A stretch of DNA of 64,000 bases, taken from NCBI RefSeq assembly GCF_000004075.3, contig NC_026661.2, positions 21,046,307 through 21,110,306 of the forward strand, written 5' to 3'. Positions 12,200-24,800 of the stretch are shown in pieces; position 1 is the stretch's first letter; every line of letters starts with the position of its first letter. The notes under the pieces were generated by a model. The model was not told the DNA's origin. It made no database searches and worked only from the letters and a program-made list of their open reading frames with translations. The DNA comes from Cucumis sativus. Its lineage: Eukaryota; Streptophyta; Magnoliopsida; Cucurbitales; Cucurbitaceae. Position numbers and translations under genes: made by a program.

Positions 12200-13933
12200 A
12201 TTGCACTTATTGTTGATTAATTGAATGTTAATTAGGACACTTTTGATATTTTTCATTGTGGACTTTTTTTGTTTTCAAAATTGTTCTATATGATGTAATT
12301 AAATATTTACTATACACGGTATATAAAATGTCATTATTTGAGGAGAGCAAGTGCTACATAACATAATATCATAAACACATATAATAAAATGGTCGTGAAT
12401 GCAAATATTTTTCTTGAAAATGTATGCAAAGCACATTCTTGATACACTGCTATACATAAAGTATATGCTTGTGTATACATACACATTAATTATTAAATTA
12501 TATTTCATAGAAAAAGGCATTTTTGTTATAATTTAATTAAATGGTAGAGAAAAGTTGTGTGTGTAATATATGTATCATGTTTTTAAATGCAAATTAACAT
12601 AACACAAACAATCATACTATTTTTCTCAAGAATAAGAAACAAATTAGGGCAAAGGAATCTAAAGGAGGGGACCGAAAAGGACATAAAAGTACGATAATAA
12701 GGGTATTTCAGGAATGACAACAATATTAATATTTAATATGGAGATGAATAAGCCACGCAGCCTTTTTAAGTGATAATATATATATATGTGTGTGTGTGTC
12801 ACATATATACACAACAATGCCCGAGTCTCTTTAAGGATCGAGAAAAGTTCAAGATAGGGTGATAAAGTTCGAGCTTACTATTAACCATTTGCAACTTTGA
12901 GAGCCACACCTATTTTTATATCTTAAATGACGAGAGTCAAAAGACAGAAGACTTATAAATTACTGTATATTGTGAGAGAAAGTTTGTAGTTCAACTTCTC
13001 TCGTGACATGTCAGGACTAGAGGAGTCGATATGAAAAGTACTTAAGAGCGAGCATGTGTGAGTTTCTCATGTTTATATTATGGTTTAACGATATTGTTAT
13101 ATAGTCTAAATTGTGACATGTTGTATATAAACTCTTAACTAATTTGTTATTTATTAAAGTTTAATTACTAATTAGATGTCATAAATTAAAAAATGCATAA
13201 ACTAAATTGTTGCCAGCTAAAGTTCACGATGAAACTGTTACTTTCGTGAAAGTTTAGAAATTAAAGTGTTTTTATTCATATATTTAGTATCTATATCATA
13301 TTCATATTATTAAACTTTGAATCTATTTGATAACAATTATATAATGTTTCAAAAATAATTATATAATTTTTTAGATTAAATTACAAAATTCTTCTTACCA
13401 AGCTTTTTCAAACCAATATATATATGTGAGATTTTATTAAACTATAGAAATTAAATTCTAACTTTCTCTAAAGGATTAAATTAATAATTTAACCCATCTT
13501 TTAAATATAAAACTATATTTAAAAATAAATAAATTATAGAGATTAAATTCTAAAAATATTTAGATTTTATATATTTAATTTGGATTCTAAATTTTGAATT
13601 TTTTACTATCAATGGTTATATAATATTTTAGTTTTAGTATATTTGAATTAGGTTAAGACTTTAGATTATATAAATTTTGTTCACTAAAATACTCATTTAG
13701 GTCTTAATTTTATATTTTACAATCACTCCAAAATTTAGAAGGAAAAAAAAAAACCTAAAAATCAAATCTTGTGGTGGAGACTGAGCAAGAAACCCCCAAC
13801 GCCTTATCTTTCAAGAGGTTCATCAATCCAAGGCCAGGAATTCCAATTAATTCCAAATTTTCGACTTAATTTTTGATTTGGGTGTCTAAATTTGAGCTCA
13901 AATTTCATTGATCTCACCTTCAACTCACTAATC

Positions 13934-16482
13934 ATGGCTTCCATTGTTGCTACTCTACCTCCGCCATTGTTGGCGCCTCGCAAAAGCTTTACTATTCTCA
14001 ACATTTCTCAGAAGCTCTCTGTTTTCTCCACTGCAAGTAAGTTTGTCACTCCAATCTATCCGATCATATTGTTGAATTTATCCACCGTTGTAATTGATGT
14101 CTGTTCGATCGTGTTTATTTGAGCTGCATTTCTTATAACTACTGTGCATTGGTTTGAATTTTGAACTGAAGGGGTTATTTCGATTTGATGCTTGAAAGCT
14201 ATTATAGCAGGAGTTTAGGCCTTAGTGAGAAATGAGGTTTGTAGTTGTGCTAGAAAATGTTGATTGTTACTCTTTTAAGACATGGCCTAGAGGATGTGGA
14301 GATGAAGAGGGTATCTGTTTATTGGTTTGGAACTTTAGAATCGTCAAATTTAGAGATTTTGCACAACTGATTGTTGATATTGAAGATAGAAATATCTGTA
14401 TTGGTATATAATCCTCACCTACACTTGGAAGCTTCACATTTCTTGCACCATTTCTTCATAGAAGAAACCTATGGAACTTCCTTTTAGACTTGAATTCAAT
14501 TTTCAGGATGATAGGAATCAGCACTGGTATTTTATTGTCATTAAACAAAAGTGGTAACCTGTGCACCTCAATTGTAGGTGCTAGCTTGTTTCCATACACT
14601 AACATTCACAACTTATCACACAACAACTCGCTTGCACAATCCTTTTAGGTCTGTTTACAGCAGACAATTGTAGGGAGTAGGAGTTTCTCGTCACAGCTTC
14701 GGGTGGTTGGTAGGGTACTGAGACCCCTTTTTGGTAAAAGAAATATTTCATTGATGAATGAAATTAGGGGAGAACCCCAAACAGCTAAAGGTGATTACAA
14801 GAGTGTGTCAATTACTGACTAAAAAGGATAAGCTAAACTGAGAGAAAGGGTGCTTCAACTTTGCAAATTGGATAAAGCACCACAAATTATTCTAGTGGTC
14901 CATCGTGGCCCATGTAAATAAGAAAAAAGTTTAGAAGAAGTGAGTTCAAGTTATAGTAGTCATCTATCACTTAACATTCTATAAGTTTCCTTTGCAACAA
15001 AATGTAGTTTGGTCAAACAATTGTTTCATTAGAATAGTCAAAGTCTGTACAAGTTGGTCCGGACAATCATAGAGTCGGAGATGTAAAAGGGAAAAGAAAT
15101 AAGTTATTGTGAAATGTTTGGAAATTTGCATTCAAATTGTTATAGTTTCTTTATATAAAAATTTCAAGATTATGCTTAAAATCTGCTAAATATAATTCCC
15201 TGCTTCCTAGCCATCTATTGTAGGCAATATTTTGGAATGGCACCTCTGTGTAACTGTATGTAACTAATTGGAGTTCTCCATATCTTGTTCATCATACTAC
15301 TTCCTGTTAGTAAATAGTTTATCAAAGGTTCAAAATTGCAGATGGACGTTCGGGCAATGTGGTTGTAAAGGCTGTTGGAGGCAGCTCTGAGTCTTCTACT
15401 TCCCTTGATATTGTTAAGTCTGTTCGAAATGTTGTAAGCACTTCATTTCTTTTTCCCTCTTTCATGCATTCTATGGATGACAAATTTTACCTTAATCTTA
15501 TGTGTATTTAGTTTGTTTTGGGTGTCCTAATTTAATCAATAAAAATGCCAACCAAAGCATAATCAACCAAAGAAGTCCGTAGTTTGAATCACATTAGTTC
15601 CACTTATAGTTAAAACGCATAAAATAATAATTATAATAACTTTCATGCTAGCAATGACACTGTAAATATGTTTCTAAAATCTACAAAGGGAAGGTTAATT
15701 AAAACTTCTTTTCTTTTTTGAAAAATTGTTTACAATGGACTAACATTAAAGACTAGCTTTTAATATTTGATTGAAGGTTCTATAGATTAAATATAGACTA
15801 CAAATAGAACAGAAATGATATTTTAAGCGTATATGTTTCTGGTTAACTTGGAACAGTGGGATCAACCTGAAGACCGATTGGCGCTTTTCGGCCTGGGATT
15901 TGCAGCTGTAGCAACTGCATGGACAGCAACAAATGTTGTTACGGTAATCTAAAAACAATGACCTATTTGGACAAATGAGAGACAAGATAATCACATAGCA
16001 CGTGGAATTTTCAACCATGTCAGTGATTCCTCATGTTTTGTTCCTTTCATCTTCATCTCATAAACTTGTTTATTCTCATTTGCTGCTTGTAGGCCATCGA
16101 CAAGCTACCACTGCTTCCAGGTGTATTAGAATTCATAGGAGCACTGGTTTCTTGGGTAAGTCACAACATAATATCAGTAACTTCTTTAAAGCCATCGCTT
16201 TCTCTCCTTACAACTTCCATTACTGACCAATGTTTTTGTTTTCTACAATCGATTCCAGTGGTTCGTGTATCGCTACCTCCTGTTCAAGCCAAATCGGTAA
16301 AGCAAAATTGAGTAGTTTTCTTCATTTGGTTTATATATGAAGTGTTTTCGACATTTTTGCTGTCTTTAGCTTGCTGTAAAATGTCGTGAACAAATTTGAA
16401 CTGACTTGTGTGTCTTTTTCACTGCAGGGAAGAGCTTTTGCAGATAATCAACAAGTCAATATTAGATGTATTTGGACAGTAA
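13934..16482 (+). CDS. CURT1C: CURVATURE THYLAKOID 1C-like protein, chloroplast precursor
   Basis: Six exons (13934-14036, 15342-15433, 15857-15943, 16093-16155, 16259-16296, 16428-16482) give 145 residues. The N-terminus (MASIVATLPPPLLAPRKS) and about 45 following residues are a plastid transit peptide. The CURT1/CAAD core follows: WDQPEDRLALFGLGF, a first membrane helix (about 73-93), the linker AIDKLPLLPG, a second helix (about 104-125, ending WFVYRYLLFKPNR) and an amphipathic tail ending VFGQ, as in Arabidopsis CURT1C. CURT1 proteins oligomerise at grana margins and bend the thylakoid membrane. ATG 13934 is preferred over upstream in-frame non-ATG codons because it starts the conserved MASI. 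Intron 1 is long (1305 bases) and contains a possible repeat insertion. Confidence 0.94.
14724..14910. repeat. Possible retroelement 3'-end fragment in CURT1C intron 1
   Basis: The stretch starting TTTTTGGTAAAAGAAATATTT, with a following ATTGATGAATGAAAT motif, resembles reverse-oriented plant non-LTR element tails as I remember them. There is no poly(A) tract or duplication that I can define, so the call is tentative. Confidence 0.25.
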
Positions 16483-16739
16483 AATTGGCCGATTTGGACC
16501 AATCTTCATTATATTCCATTCTTTTTTACAAAGTAATGATGATGAAAGAGGGTTGGTCCCGGGGTTGTATTCAACAGTCAAGTGTGAATTTTTTAATCAA
16601 GGTTGGTGTTTTGTTCATCAATGCAGTGCAATCCCAAATCTTCAATCTCTCTGGTCTATGTTTATGTTTCAAAATTTCAACACTTTGTTAGGATTTAGAA
16701 GACGTTGGATACTCGTAATGTAATGGGTTTGTAATTCAA

Positions 16740-17460
16740 AATCTATGTTTTGATTGACCTTTCCGGATTTGGTTTGTAATACAAACTAGGAGTATAAAGA
16801 AAAACTGCTCTAACCAACCAAAATCGTTTGTCAGTTTGGGCTGAAATCGGTCGACTTGGTGGTTTCGGGTTGAAAATGTGTCGAGTTGAGAAGATTTGGC
16901 TGGGTTCAGGTTTTGTGAGAAAAAATATGTGAAAAACCGAACTGGTTGCTAAAACATATATAATAAAATCACTAGATTTGTTAAAAGTTGTGTTGGACAA
17001 GTTGAAGTGTAGGTGCCTTTGCATGATTCGATCCTAGTGAATGCAAACTTTCCCATCTTTTTTTTCGTCTTAGTCACTAAACCGAAACTCGAGCCAGTCA
17101 ATCCACTGATCTAAGTGGCTTGATTGAGTCGGTTTGTTCTTATTTTTTGTTCCATTCAAGTTTAGAAAAAGCTAATAATTTATATTTATTTACGTTAACT
17201 GTGGTTGGCATTGTGATTAGTGTAAGATAATTGAAATAATAAGTTTATTATTGTTCTTAATTTAAATTTAATTTACCAAACAAACACAAACATTGCCGCC
17301 TGCCGGCGAGGCGGGAGCAACAGATTAATTATACTCTCTTTTCTTCTTCAGCAGTAGATTCACTTCATCTCTCTACCTACTGCGTCACCTGAGGTTTAAT
17401 CTCTCTATCTCTGCCTCTCCCTCTTGCAAAACCATCTCAATCCAAAGTTTGTTAACTTTT
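16740..17460. other. Intergenic after CURT1C, ending in a leader-like CT-rich stretch
   Basis: 16740-17160 is probably CURT1C 3' flank plus a degenerate repeat (CGGGTTGAAAATG, GGGTTCAGG motifs resembling the fold-back repeat near 9.3 kb). 17280-17460 is unusually GC- and CT-rich (GCCGCCTGCCGGCGAGGCGGG near 17294) and looks like the start of a transcribed region. It could be the relic promoter and 5' UTR of the decayed AAE13 gene downstream; that is inference. Confidence 0.4.
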
Positions 17461-19180
17461 CAATGTGGGCAATTGACATTAATTCTTTGAGCCACCAATC
17501 CTCCACTTTCTGTTCTAAGTTTCAATGGATGGTTGCAATACGGGGAGACAATCCTTTATACCCCAAAGTTTGACCTTCTGCACCAATATGGCTATCACCG
17601 GTCAGCCATTTCTTCTAATTCTTGTTTCAAATATGTTACTTTTGATATAGGTGTTAGTGGCTGGTGCTGCTGCAGGAAGGCTTATAGTAAGCACAAGCAA
17701 AAACCTAACGTTCACAACATGGCTTTAAATCCAGTCAGGGGTGTTCTATTGACCCCTAAAGAGAAGCAAAACCTTGTTAGATTTTCTCTCACCTTCACTT
17801 CCTCCGAGAGTCACTTCCTCTTGATGGAGTTGGCATGAGGCAACTACTCCCTATTGCTTATCTCGAATAGTAGTTCAAATAGTTTCGGAGTATGTTGAAG
17901 ATCTATAAATTAGATTAAAAATATAAAAATCTGCATCAAGTGAGATTTATTTGGTTTTTCTCCTGTGAATCGTTGCAATTTTGTGTTTTGTACTCAATGA
18001 TCAATTTATGGATAGTTCTGCTAAAAAATGTTACCGAGTAATGGCGTAAATGTGAACTTGCACCTTTCAAATTGCACCTAGTCAGGTTTGTTAGCTTTTC
18101 TGATGGAAACAATCATGGCTTTTCTGAAGGAAACAACCAAAGTGTTTTGATGGCCAAATCTTCCTTAATTTAAGAAACCATGTAGAGCAGTTATGCGTGC
18201 TTTTTGCAGTTTGTGGGGAAGCAGACTGTTGCAAGTTGTCTCTCTCCACCCTCAGTGATGCTGAACTTTTGTTGACATAGCTCTTCAACTTTGTTTTATT
18301 TCTTTTGTTTTCATGGTTGGTGAATGCAATGATAGGAATGGAATAGGGAGGACTTCGATCTTGAAAAATTCAAGGTACAACAGTTATCAAACACAACATT
18401 GCATGTTCATCTTGGAGTAGATACTTCTTTGCTTAGTATCAGATGGATTTTAGCTGTAGTGAAAATATCCATTTCTGATCAACTCCGTATTCACAGGTCT
18501 AGACATGTATCAAGCTGCAATTAACCTGCGTACTAGTTATGGTGACAATGCACAATCCGATCAAGTAAAATTCTCAGGTGCAACCAAGTATCAAGCCAAG
18601 TTCTCTGTTGGCCTACATACAAACTTGCAATGAAAATCTGCTTAACCCAACGTCTCTGGTCCAACCAAGTATCAAGCCAGCCCATATCAAATACTAGTTC
18701 TGGTGGAAGTATATAATTTGCTCCAGCCCAAGGGACTGTTTGGAGGACTCGATTGATTGATTGCCATGAAGATGAGACAAATGGTTAGTTTTTGCAGATA
18801 ATTCAGTCAATTGCCCGTTTTTTGTGCATTGTAATAAGGCTTTAAAACGGGTGTTGGTTAACCTGTGCATCTGGTAAATGAGATGAAACTTTTTGCCATC
18901 CTTGTAAAGCCATATTAAAAGATCTACTAAACATTAAATCTTAGACACATACTTCATCTGTATCTTTTCAGCTTTCTTTTACACGTCTAACATATGTTAG
19001 GCTAATACTGTTGCAGATGTGGGAGTAGTAATGATTCAAACAGAACTCTCAAGGACAACAAAATAACACAAAAATACTTAAATGATAGAAATATGTATTG
19101 TGATACCTAACAAACGGGCTGCTCTCTCCCAAAAATTTCACATTAAAAATTCTACAAAAAGTAAAGTTTCTCCCTAGCTA
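17461..19180 (+). other. Unassigned stretch, possibly the eroded 5' half of the AAE13 pseudogene or a non-coding transcript
   Basis: No family signature can be read with confidence. A frame at 17525-17838 contains MALNPVRGVL (about 17720-17749), which faintly resembles the MALSNPLRGVR patch of AAE13 proteins, but its flanks do not match. The short phrase CAACCAAGTATCAAGCCA occurs twice near 18582 and 18662. The position upstream of clear AAE13 exons, and the lack of any other gene, make an eroded 5' half plausible. A spliced lncRNA is an equal alternative. Confidence 0.3.
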
Positions 19181-21306
19181 GAGGTCTTATAAATTCCTCC
19201 AATGTTAAATGAATATTGGAAGCTTCCTGAGGGAGGTAGATTTGAGAAAACTAGTTAGGGTATATAGGTAATGTTAATAGGATCGACACCTTACACATTA
19301 GACATCTTTACTAATTAAAGAACTGAAAAATGAATCACTTAAACATGACTTAATTGGTAACATATACCCTTAACCCCTCGACCGAGACTTTAGAGGTTCA
19401 AATCCGTCCCCTACAAGTCATTGAACAATAAAGGGAAAAAACTGAACAGTTCAACTGATAAATTTCAATTAGTTTGAAACTTCTGTTCTAACTTTAAATC
19501 TTCTACCCACAACTGTACCTTAACTAAAGAGGAAAAGAGAACAGGGGATTGTTATGTATTCAAATTAATCCAATGATTTTCTTTCTGTAGGTTTCCAATG
19601 AATTGTTTGTTGATGGCGGTTTCTTCAAGACCTGGGATACTGTTATACTCGATGAGGATGGTTACTAAGTCATAATAGGACGTAAGGTACCACTAAAATA
19701 CAAATGCTTATACTTCCATTTTGTAAGATGCCTGCTTCTTCAGGTGCTTTGCCAATACGCTATGATTCTAGTTCATAGTTCATAAATTGGTTGCTCTACT
19801 GTGTAATCTTACCAATGCTTGTTAACTCTTTGTATTCTTCACTTTCATGACATGTTTATCAGATGACATGTTTACTGGTCTGAGCATGTGATGAAGTAAT
19901 TAATTAGACAATAGCATTATCTTCTACCCTGTTGAATAAAACATGTCGTCTTATTCTTTGTCGGGCATGATAATGTCGCGGGATCCCCCCGGTGTTTCTA
20001 TTCTTTGCCAGTACAGTGGTACATGCATCTGACAGCTAGAAGTTGTTAACAAAGCATTTCAGTGATGTGTTTGGATGCTCACATCATGTTTGAAAACATT
20101 TACATTTTGAGCTTCATGTTCTTGTCAGCTATTATGTGCATATTTTCGTACATTTGATCAAAACCCTCCTAGTTTGGTGTTACGCGTCCCCTACTCAACA
20201 AGTGACAATAGGTAATAGAATTGACATGTAAATTTGTATGTTTTGAGATATAAACATACCCAAAGTGGGTAACACAAGGAATTCAGAGGCCAAGTATTCA
20301 GCCAATAACAAGATAACTTGGAAGTTGGAAGTACCCCACCTGCCATTAACTCATCAAGGATCCACTATTCTTTTTATACTCCTTCCTTACATGACTATAG
20401 TTATATAACTACTCCAGCCATATCTTTCCTTGCTTTTTCTCTTCTCTTTTTTATGATAAGTTAAAAGGTCGATTGGTCCACCAACTTCTTAACTTAGTGC
20501 AAATAACTCAACTTTATTATTGCAATTTGCACATTTATCGAGTAATTTCATCTTTCTATCTTTTTATACTTTTCACATTTATCGAGTAAAGTCATCTTCC
20601 TCGCTTAATCTACTTTTCACATTTACTAAGGAGTCTCGTCTTACAAATCTACACCTCAAACACTAACTTACTAACTTATTAACTTCACTAAGTAGGCCAA
20701 ATGACCTGTAATGATAAAAAAAAATCCATTTCATGCGTTGTACGTTCTCTCCCTCATGTTTTAGGTAGTCGGGGGGAAATAAATTATCAAGTGTTAAAGA
20801 TTGAATCCGTGGTTTTGCAGGTTACCTCATTGTTGTCCTTTGTACTCTCTCTCTCTCACACACACACACACACTCTCAAGGAAAGTGAAAGACAACCTCC
20901 ACACCTACTACAAAAAAAGGAAGAATAAAGAACATGAAATGACCACCAGCCAAATCACTTTGTGCAGCTTCTGTCTGTCATAGAATGTTGTGTGTTGGGA
21001 TTACCAGACAAAGACTATGGAGAACGTGTTTGTGCAATTATTATGCTTCAGCATAACACAAAAATGACTGACGCCTGATGACTCCAAGCCTACTATGAGC
21101 TCAAATGAACTCCCCACATGGGCTAAAGACAACTTTGCTCCATTCAAGGTATAATCCAGAGAGGAATTTTTAGTAAATACGTTGTTAAGGCTGGCTGATA
21201 CATTAATAGTAATACTATGACAATTCTTTTTTTCTAGTTATTGTTCATGTTACTGTTGATGGACTCACTGCCTTGGAACGCCATGGGAGGAAAGGTGGAT
21301 TGCATC
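19181..21306 (+). pseudogene. AAE13: Decayed acyl-activating enzyme 13 (malonate-CoA ligase) gene, 3' half
   Basis: Five exon relics lie in order and on one strand, each matching the C-terminal half of plant AAE13, an AMP-forming ligase that turns malonate into malonyl-CoA. Relic A, 19181-19231: reads PPMLNEYWKLPE after an in-frame TAA (family SPSLFKEYWKLPE). Relic B, 19591-19683: FVDGGFFKTWD, then DEDGY, TAA at 19666-19668, VIIGR (family DGGYFKTGD, DEDGYYVILGR). Relic C, about 20770-20820: KIESVVLQ. Relic D, 20968-21148: ECCVLGLPDKDYGERV, then a frameshift near 21063, then TWAKDNFAPFK. Relic E, 21238-21300: LLLMDSLPWNAMGGKV (family SLPRNAMGKVN). Acceptor and donor signals survive around most relics. 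Stops, a frameshift and loss of the Gly in the TGD motif and of the Arg before NAMG rule out a working enzyme. The adenylation P-loop half was not found. Confidence 0.85.
19345..19420 (+). repeat. Possible tRNA-derived SINE remnant inside the AAE13 pseudogene
   Basis: GGTTCAAATCC (19396-19406) matches the pol III B-box pattern and TTAATTGGTAAC, about 45 bases upstream, loosely matches an A-box. The spacing is right for a tRNA-like promoter. There is no full tRNA fold and no clear 3' tail, so this is only a candidate. Confidence 0.25.
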
Positions 21307-21831
21307 TTCAACGCCATTGCTTCCCATTTTTCATTCGAATAAAAACTTCTCTTGAACTGCAGGTCACCAAATAAAAAGCTATTGGATCTATTGGTGATGA
21401 AAAGTGAAACATAGACATTTGTTCATAGTAGCAGTATGTAGTATAGTTGGTGCTGTCAAGCAATTAATTAAGTGAAGAAACAAACAGCTTTCTAATAAGA
21501 AAGTTGTTGATTTTGGAGTGAGTTGGGAACTAAATAATGGCAATCGATTTGTGTTGTAGAGCGAGACCACTCGTAAGAGAGTTCAAAAGAGCCCATTTTG
21601 CAAGGACAGAGTTCACTAGAAAGTTGAACAAAACTCATTCCCTCTTCTCGTTTGTGTCATCCGTACAAAAACTCAAAGGTAACTTAGAAGATAGAATTAA
21701 ATTATAGAATATGCAAATGCAAACTTAGGATTATACATAAATAATACATACATATAAATATATAAATATGTGAATATGCCCTTTTTGGCTGTTTGATCAA
21801 ACAAATATACATAAACACACAAACTCCATAT

Positions 21832-24800
21832 TCAAGCCTCCAATTCCTTGACCTTATGCAACTCTCCTTCTTCTTCCTTAACCCTAGCATCCAACATTGA
21901 CAATTCGTCCTCATTCGAGCTTATCTTTCCATCATCCATGGCAGTTCTTCTCTGATCCACACTCGGTCCATATGCCCAACTACACACAACATAGTACAAC
22001 ACATTGATAACACTCAAAATTGCAAGCAGCCAATAATATTTCTCGAAATGCCCTTTGTTTATGTTCTTCGAAACCCAACTCTCTTTTCCACCCTTGGAAG
22101 TAACATTATCCACAGTACTCATAATCGCACTCGCCAACAAGTTCGCCACAGCCATTCCCAATCCAAACAACGATGAAGCAACGCTCGACATCGTCTTCGG
22201 AAACTCAGAGTAATAAAACTCTGTTTGCCCGATCGCATTCAGGGCTTCCGCTAATCCATTCAAGCAATGTTGTGGAATTAGCCACAGAGCCGACATGTCG
22301 ACAACGGCGTCCAGATCATCCACGATTCCTTGTGCAATGGCTTTTCTGCGGCGGATGTTTTCGACGATGGCAGAGAGGGCCATGGACATGGCGGAGCAGA
22401 TTAGACCGGCGCCCATTCTAGATTTGACGCCGAAATGAACTGGTTTCCCGCGGATTTTGGAGGCGAGAGGGAGAATAGCGCGGTCGTAGAGGATGACCCA
22501 GATGACGATGGTAATGATGACGAAGGTGCCGAAGGAACCGGCGGGGATTTGGAAAGTGGAAGAGATGTGACGGTCCATGGATTTGGCTTGAAGAAGAGGG
22601 AAAGAGCTTTGGCTGATGTTAATGGACATCATTACGCCGGTGGACCAGATGGGGATTACTTTGATTAGGGTCTTGAGTTCTTCTACTTGCTCTACTGTGC
22701 ATAAACTCCATGGATCTGCCGCCGTTCCGTCACCGGCGATGTCTTGCTCAGGATTCTTCACTACACATGCTTTGTTCAAAAACCTACATAAAGCATTTTC
22801 AAATTCAAACATCACATTAGTGTTAAAAATTAATTAATACAAACATTAAAGTTTAGGTTATACACTCAATCCATCGTCATATTCACATAACCTTTAAATT
22901 CTACTTAACTTATAATACTTTTTCTTATATGAATTCTCTCATTTTAGTTTCACATTTCTCGGATCTTAAATTTACTCTCTAAAATTAATATATTAAATTC
23001 TACGGTAAAATCTTAACATTGATAAAAAAATGTTAGTAAATTTTGAGACTTAAAATTTAAATTTCGATGAATATACTATTCGAAAAATTAGAAACTATTT
23101 ACAAAATATAATAAAATAATATTTTGTTAAATTATTTCAATTTTTTCATTTTATTTATAACAATAAATTTACAAAATATAATAAAATAATATTTTGTTAA
23201 ATTATTTCAATTTTTTCATTTTATTTATAACAATAAAACTTTGTTATTTCAAATAATATATATATAGATATAGATATATTAAATGATGGTGTTGAATAAA
23301 AAGTTTGAAAAGAAGATAGTAATTGAAAAATGAGTCAAACATGGTTTTTTGAATGTTGAAAAGACTACACCTTTAATAATATGTGTGTCTAAATATGGAT
23401 ATTACTTTGGAAGATTTAAAAAGAAACATAAACATAAACCTAATTCATATATATATATATATATATATATATAAATTATTATTATTTTAAAAAAGAGAAC
23501 TTTTAAGAAAAAGGACCAATCAAATTAAGTTTCATAATTAAGAAATCACATATATTATACTTCTAAAAGCATAGGAAGCACTTCCACACAAAAGTGATAC
23601 CACTTTAGACTTTAGAGAAAGATTAAAAAATAACTAACAAATATAAGAACACATGCTTAACATTAATTGTCATTGACAACAACACCCACATTACATAGTC
23701 TTATATAATAATAATCTTAGCTTCTTAACAATACTTTTTTTTAATAAAAGTGTTTATTTACTTTATTGCCCATCAAATCAATAATGCTTCAAACAAAATC
23801 ACCTTTTCAATTCAATAATGAAACTTTTAAAATCAACTTGTTTGCTAAAAAAAGAACTAAGGTTAAAATTCTAATGTTTAAAATTAGGGGCTAGTTTTCT
23901 TTAAAATAATTAGGACCCAAATTTAAAAATGAATACCTGAGCTTATCGGAGGGTTGAGTGAAAAGAGAATCTTTATGATAAAACCACTTAGTAGACGCCG
24001 GCGACGTCGGTAATGGGAACTTTCGGTTCTTAAAGGCGGCGACGACGACTTGCGCGAAGCTACTAAACAAGCTCTTGGTGGCCTTCTGTTTCACATAAAT
24101 CGATGAAGCTGCAAAGAACAGAACGGTGGCGAAAAGCATAAGACCCGCCGGAACTCCAAATCCCACTTTCCAACCAACGTGATCTTGGATGTAAACGATT
24201 CCAGTCAATGCGATTAGAACTGAAAATGAAGCCGATGCGTAGTACCACCCGAAGAATCTCTCCAGCATTCTTTTGTTGTTCGGATTATCCCGCCGGTCGA
24301 TTTGATCGGCGCCGAAAGCTAGAGTGCAGGGTCGAACGCCGCCAGCTCCAATGGACATGAGGGTCAATGCGACAGCCAGAAGGGCCATTTGGGCCGCCGT
24401 TGGAGATCGGCAGGTTTCCGGGTGGAGCTGATCGCACGCGGGTGGTTTCGTCGATGGAACCATCGCCGTTAGCCATAGAAGTAACATGCCCTGCCGGAGA
24501 CATAGAAATAACAAAACGACGACGTAAATGCAGCTTTAAAATTATTTTTAGTTTTTATTATCATCCAAATGAAACAAAATCAAATGTTTTATATTTGTTT
24601 CCATTTTCTAAATTTAAAAATAGAAAAACAAAATTTATTAGAATTTTGTTATAAGGCTATATTCGTAAATACTTTAGGTCAATAATTGAAAGGTAAATTA
24701 TCTAAAACATGTTTAATGTCAAATTAAATACAATTTAACACTAATCAACGTAGTATTCGTACTTCAAATTTTAAGATTTAAATTTTCATGACCCACTTAT

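Larger units (their letters stand above)
7760..13790. other. Large gene-poor intergenic region upstream of GL2
   Basis: About 6 kb of AT-rich DNA. The first 1-2 kb should contain the GL2 promoter, but I could not find a confident TATA box or L1 box. The rest holds degenerate repeats, of which two are listed separately (fold-back element near 9.0-9.6 kb and 72-base repeat near 12.1 kb). The stretches around 9630-9780 and 12810-13100 look like old mobile-element debris but carry no ends or coding sequence I can name. The short open frames here are low-complexity and have no family signature. Confidence 0.6.
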
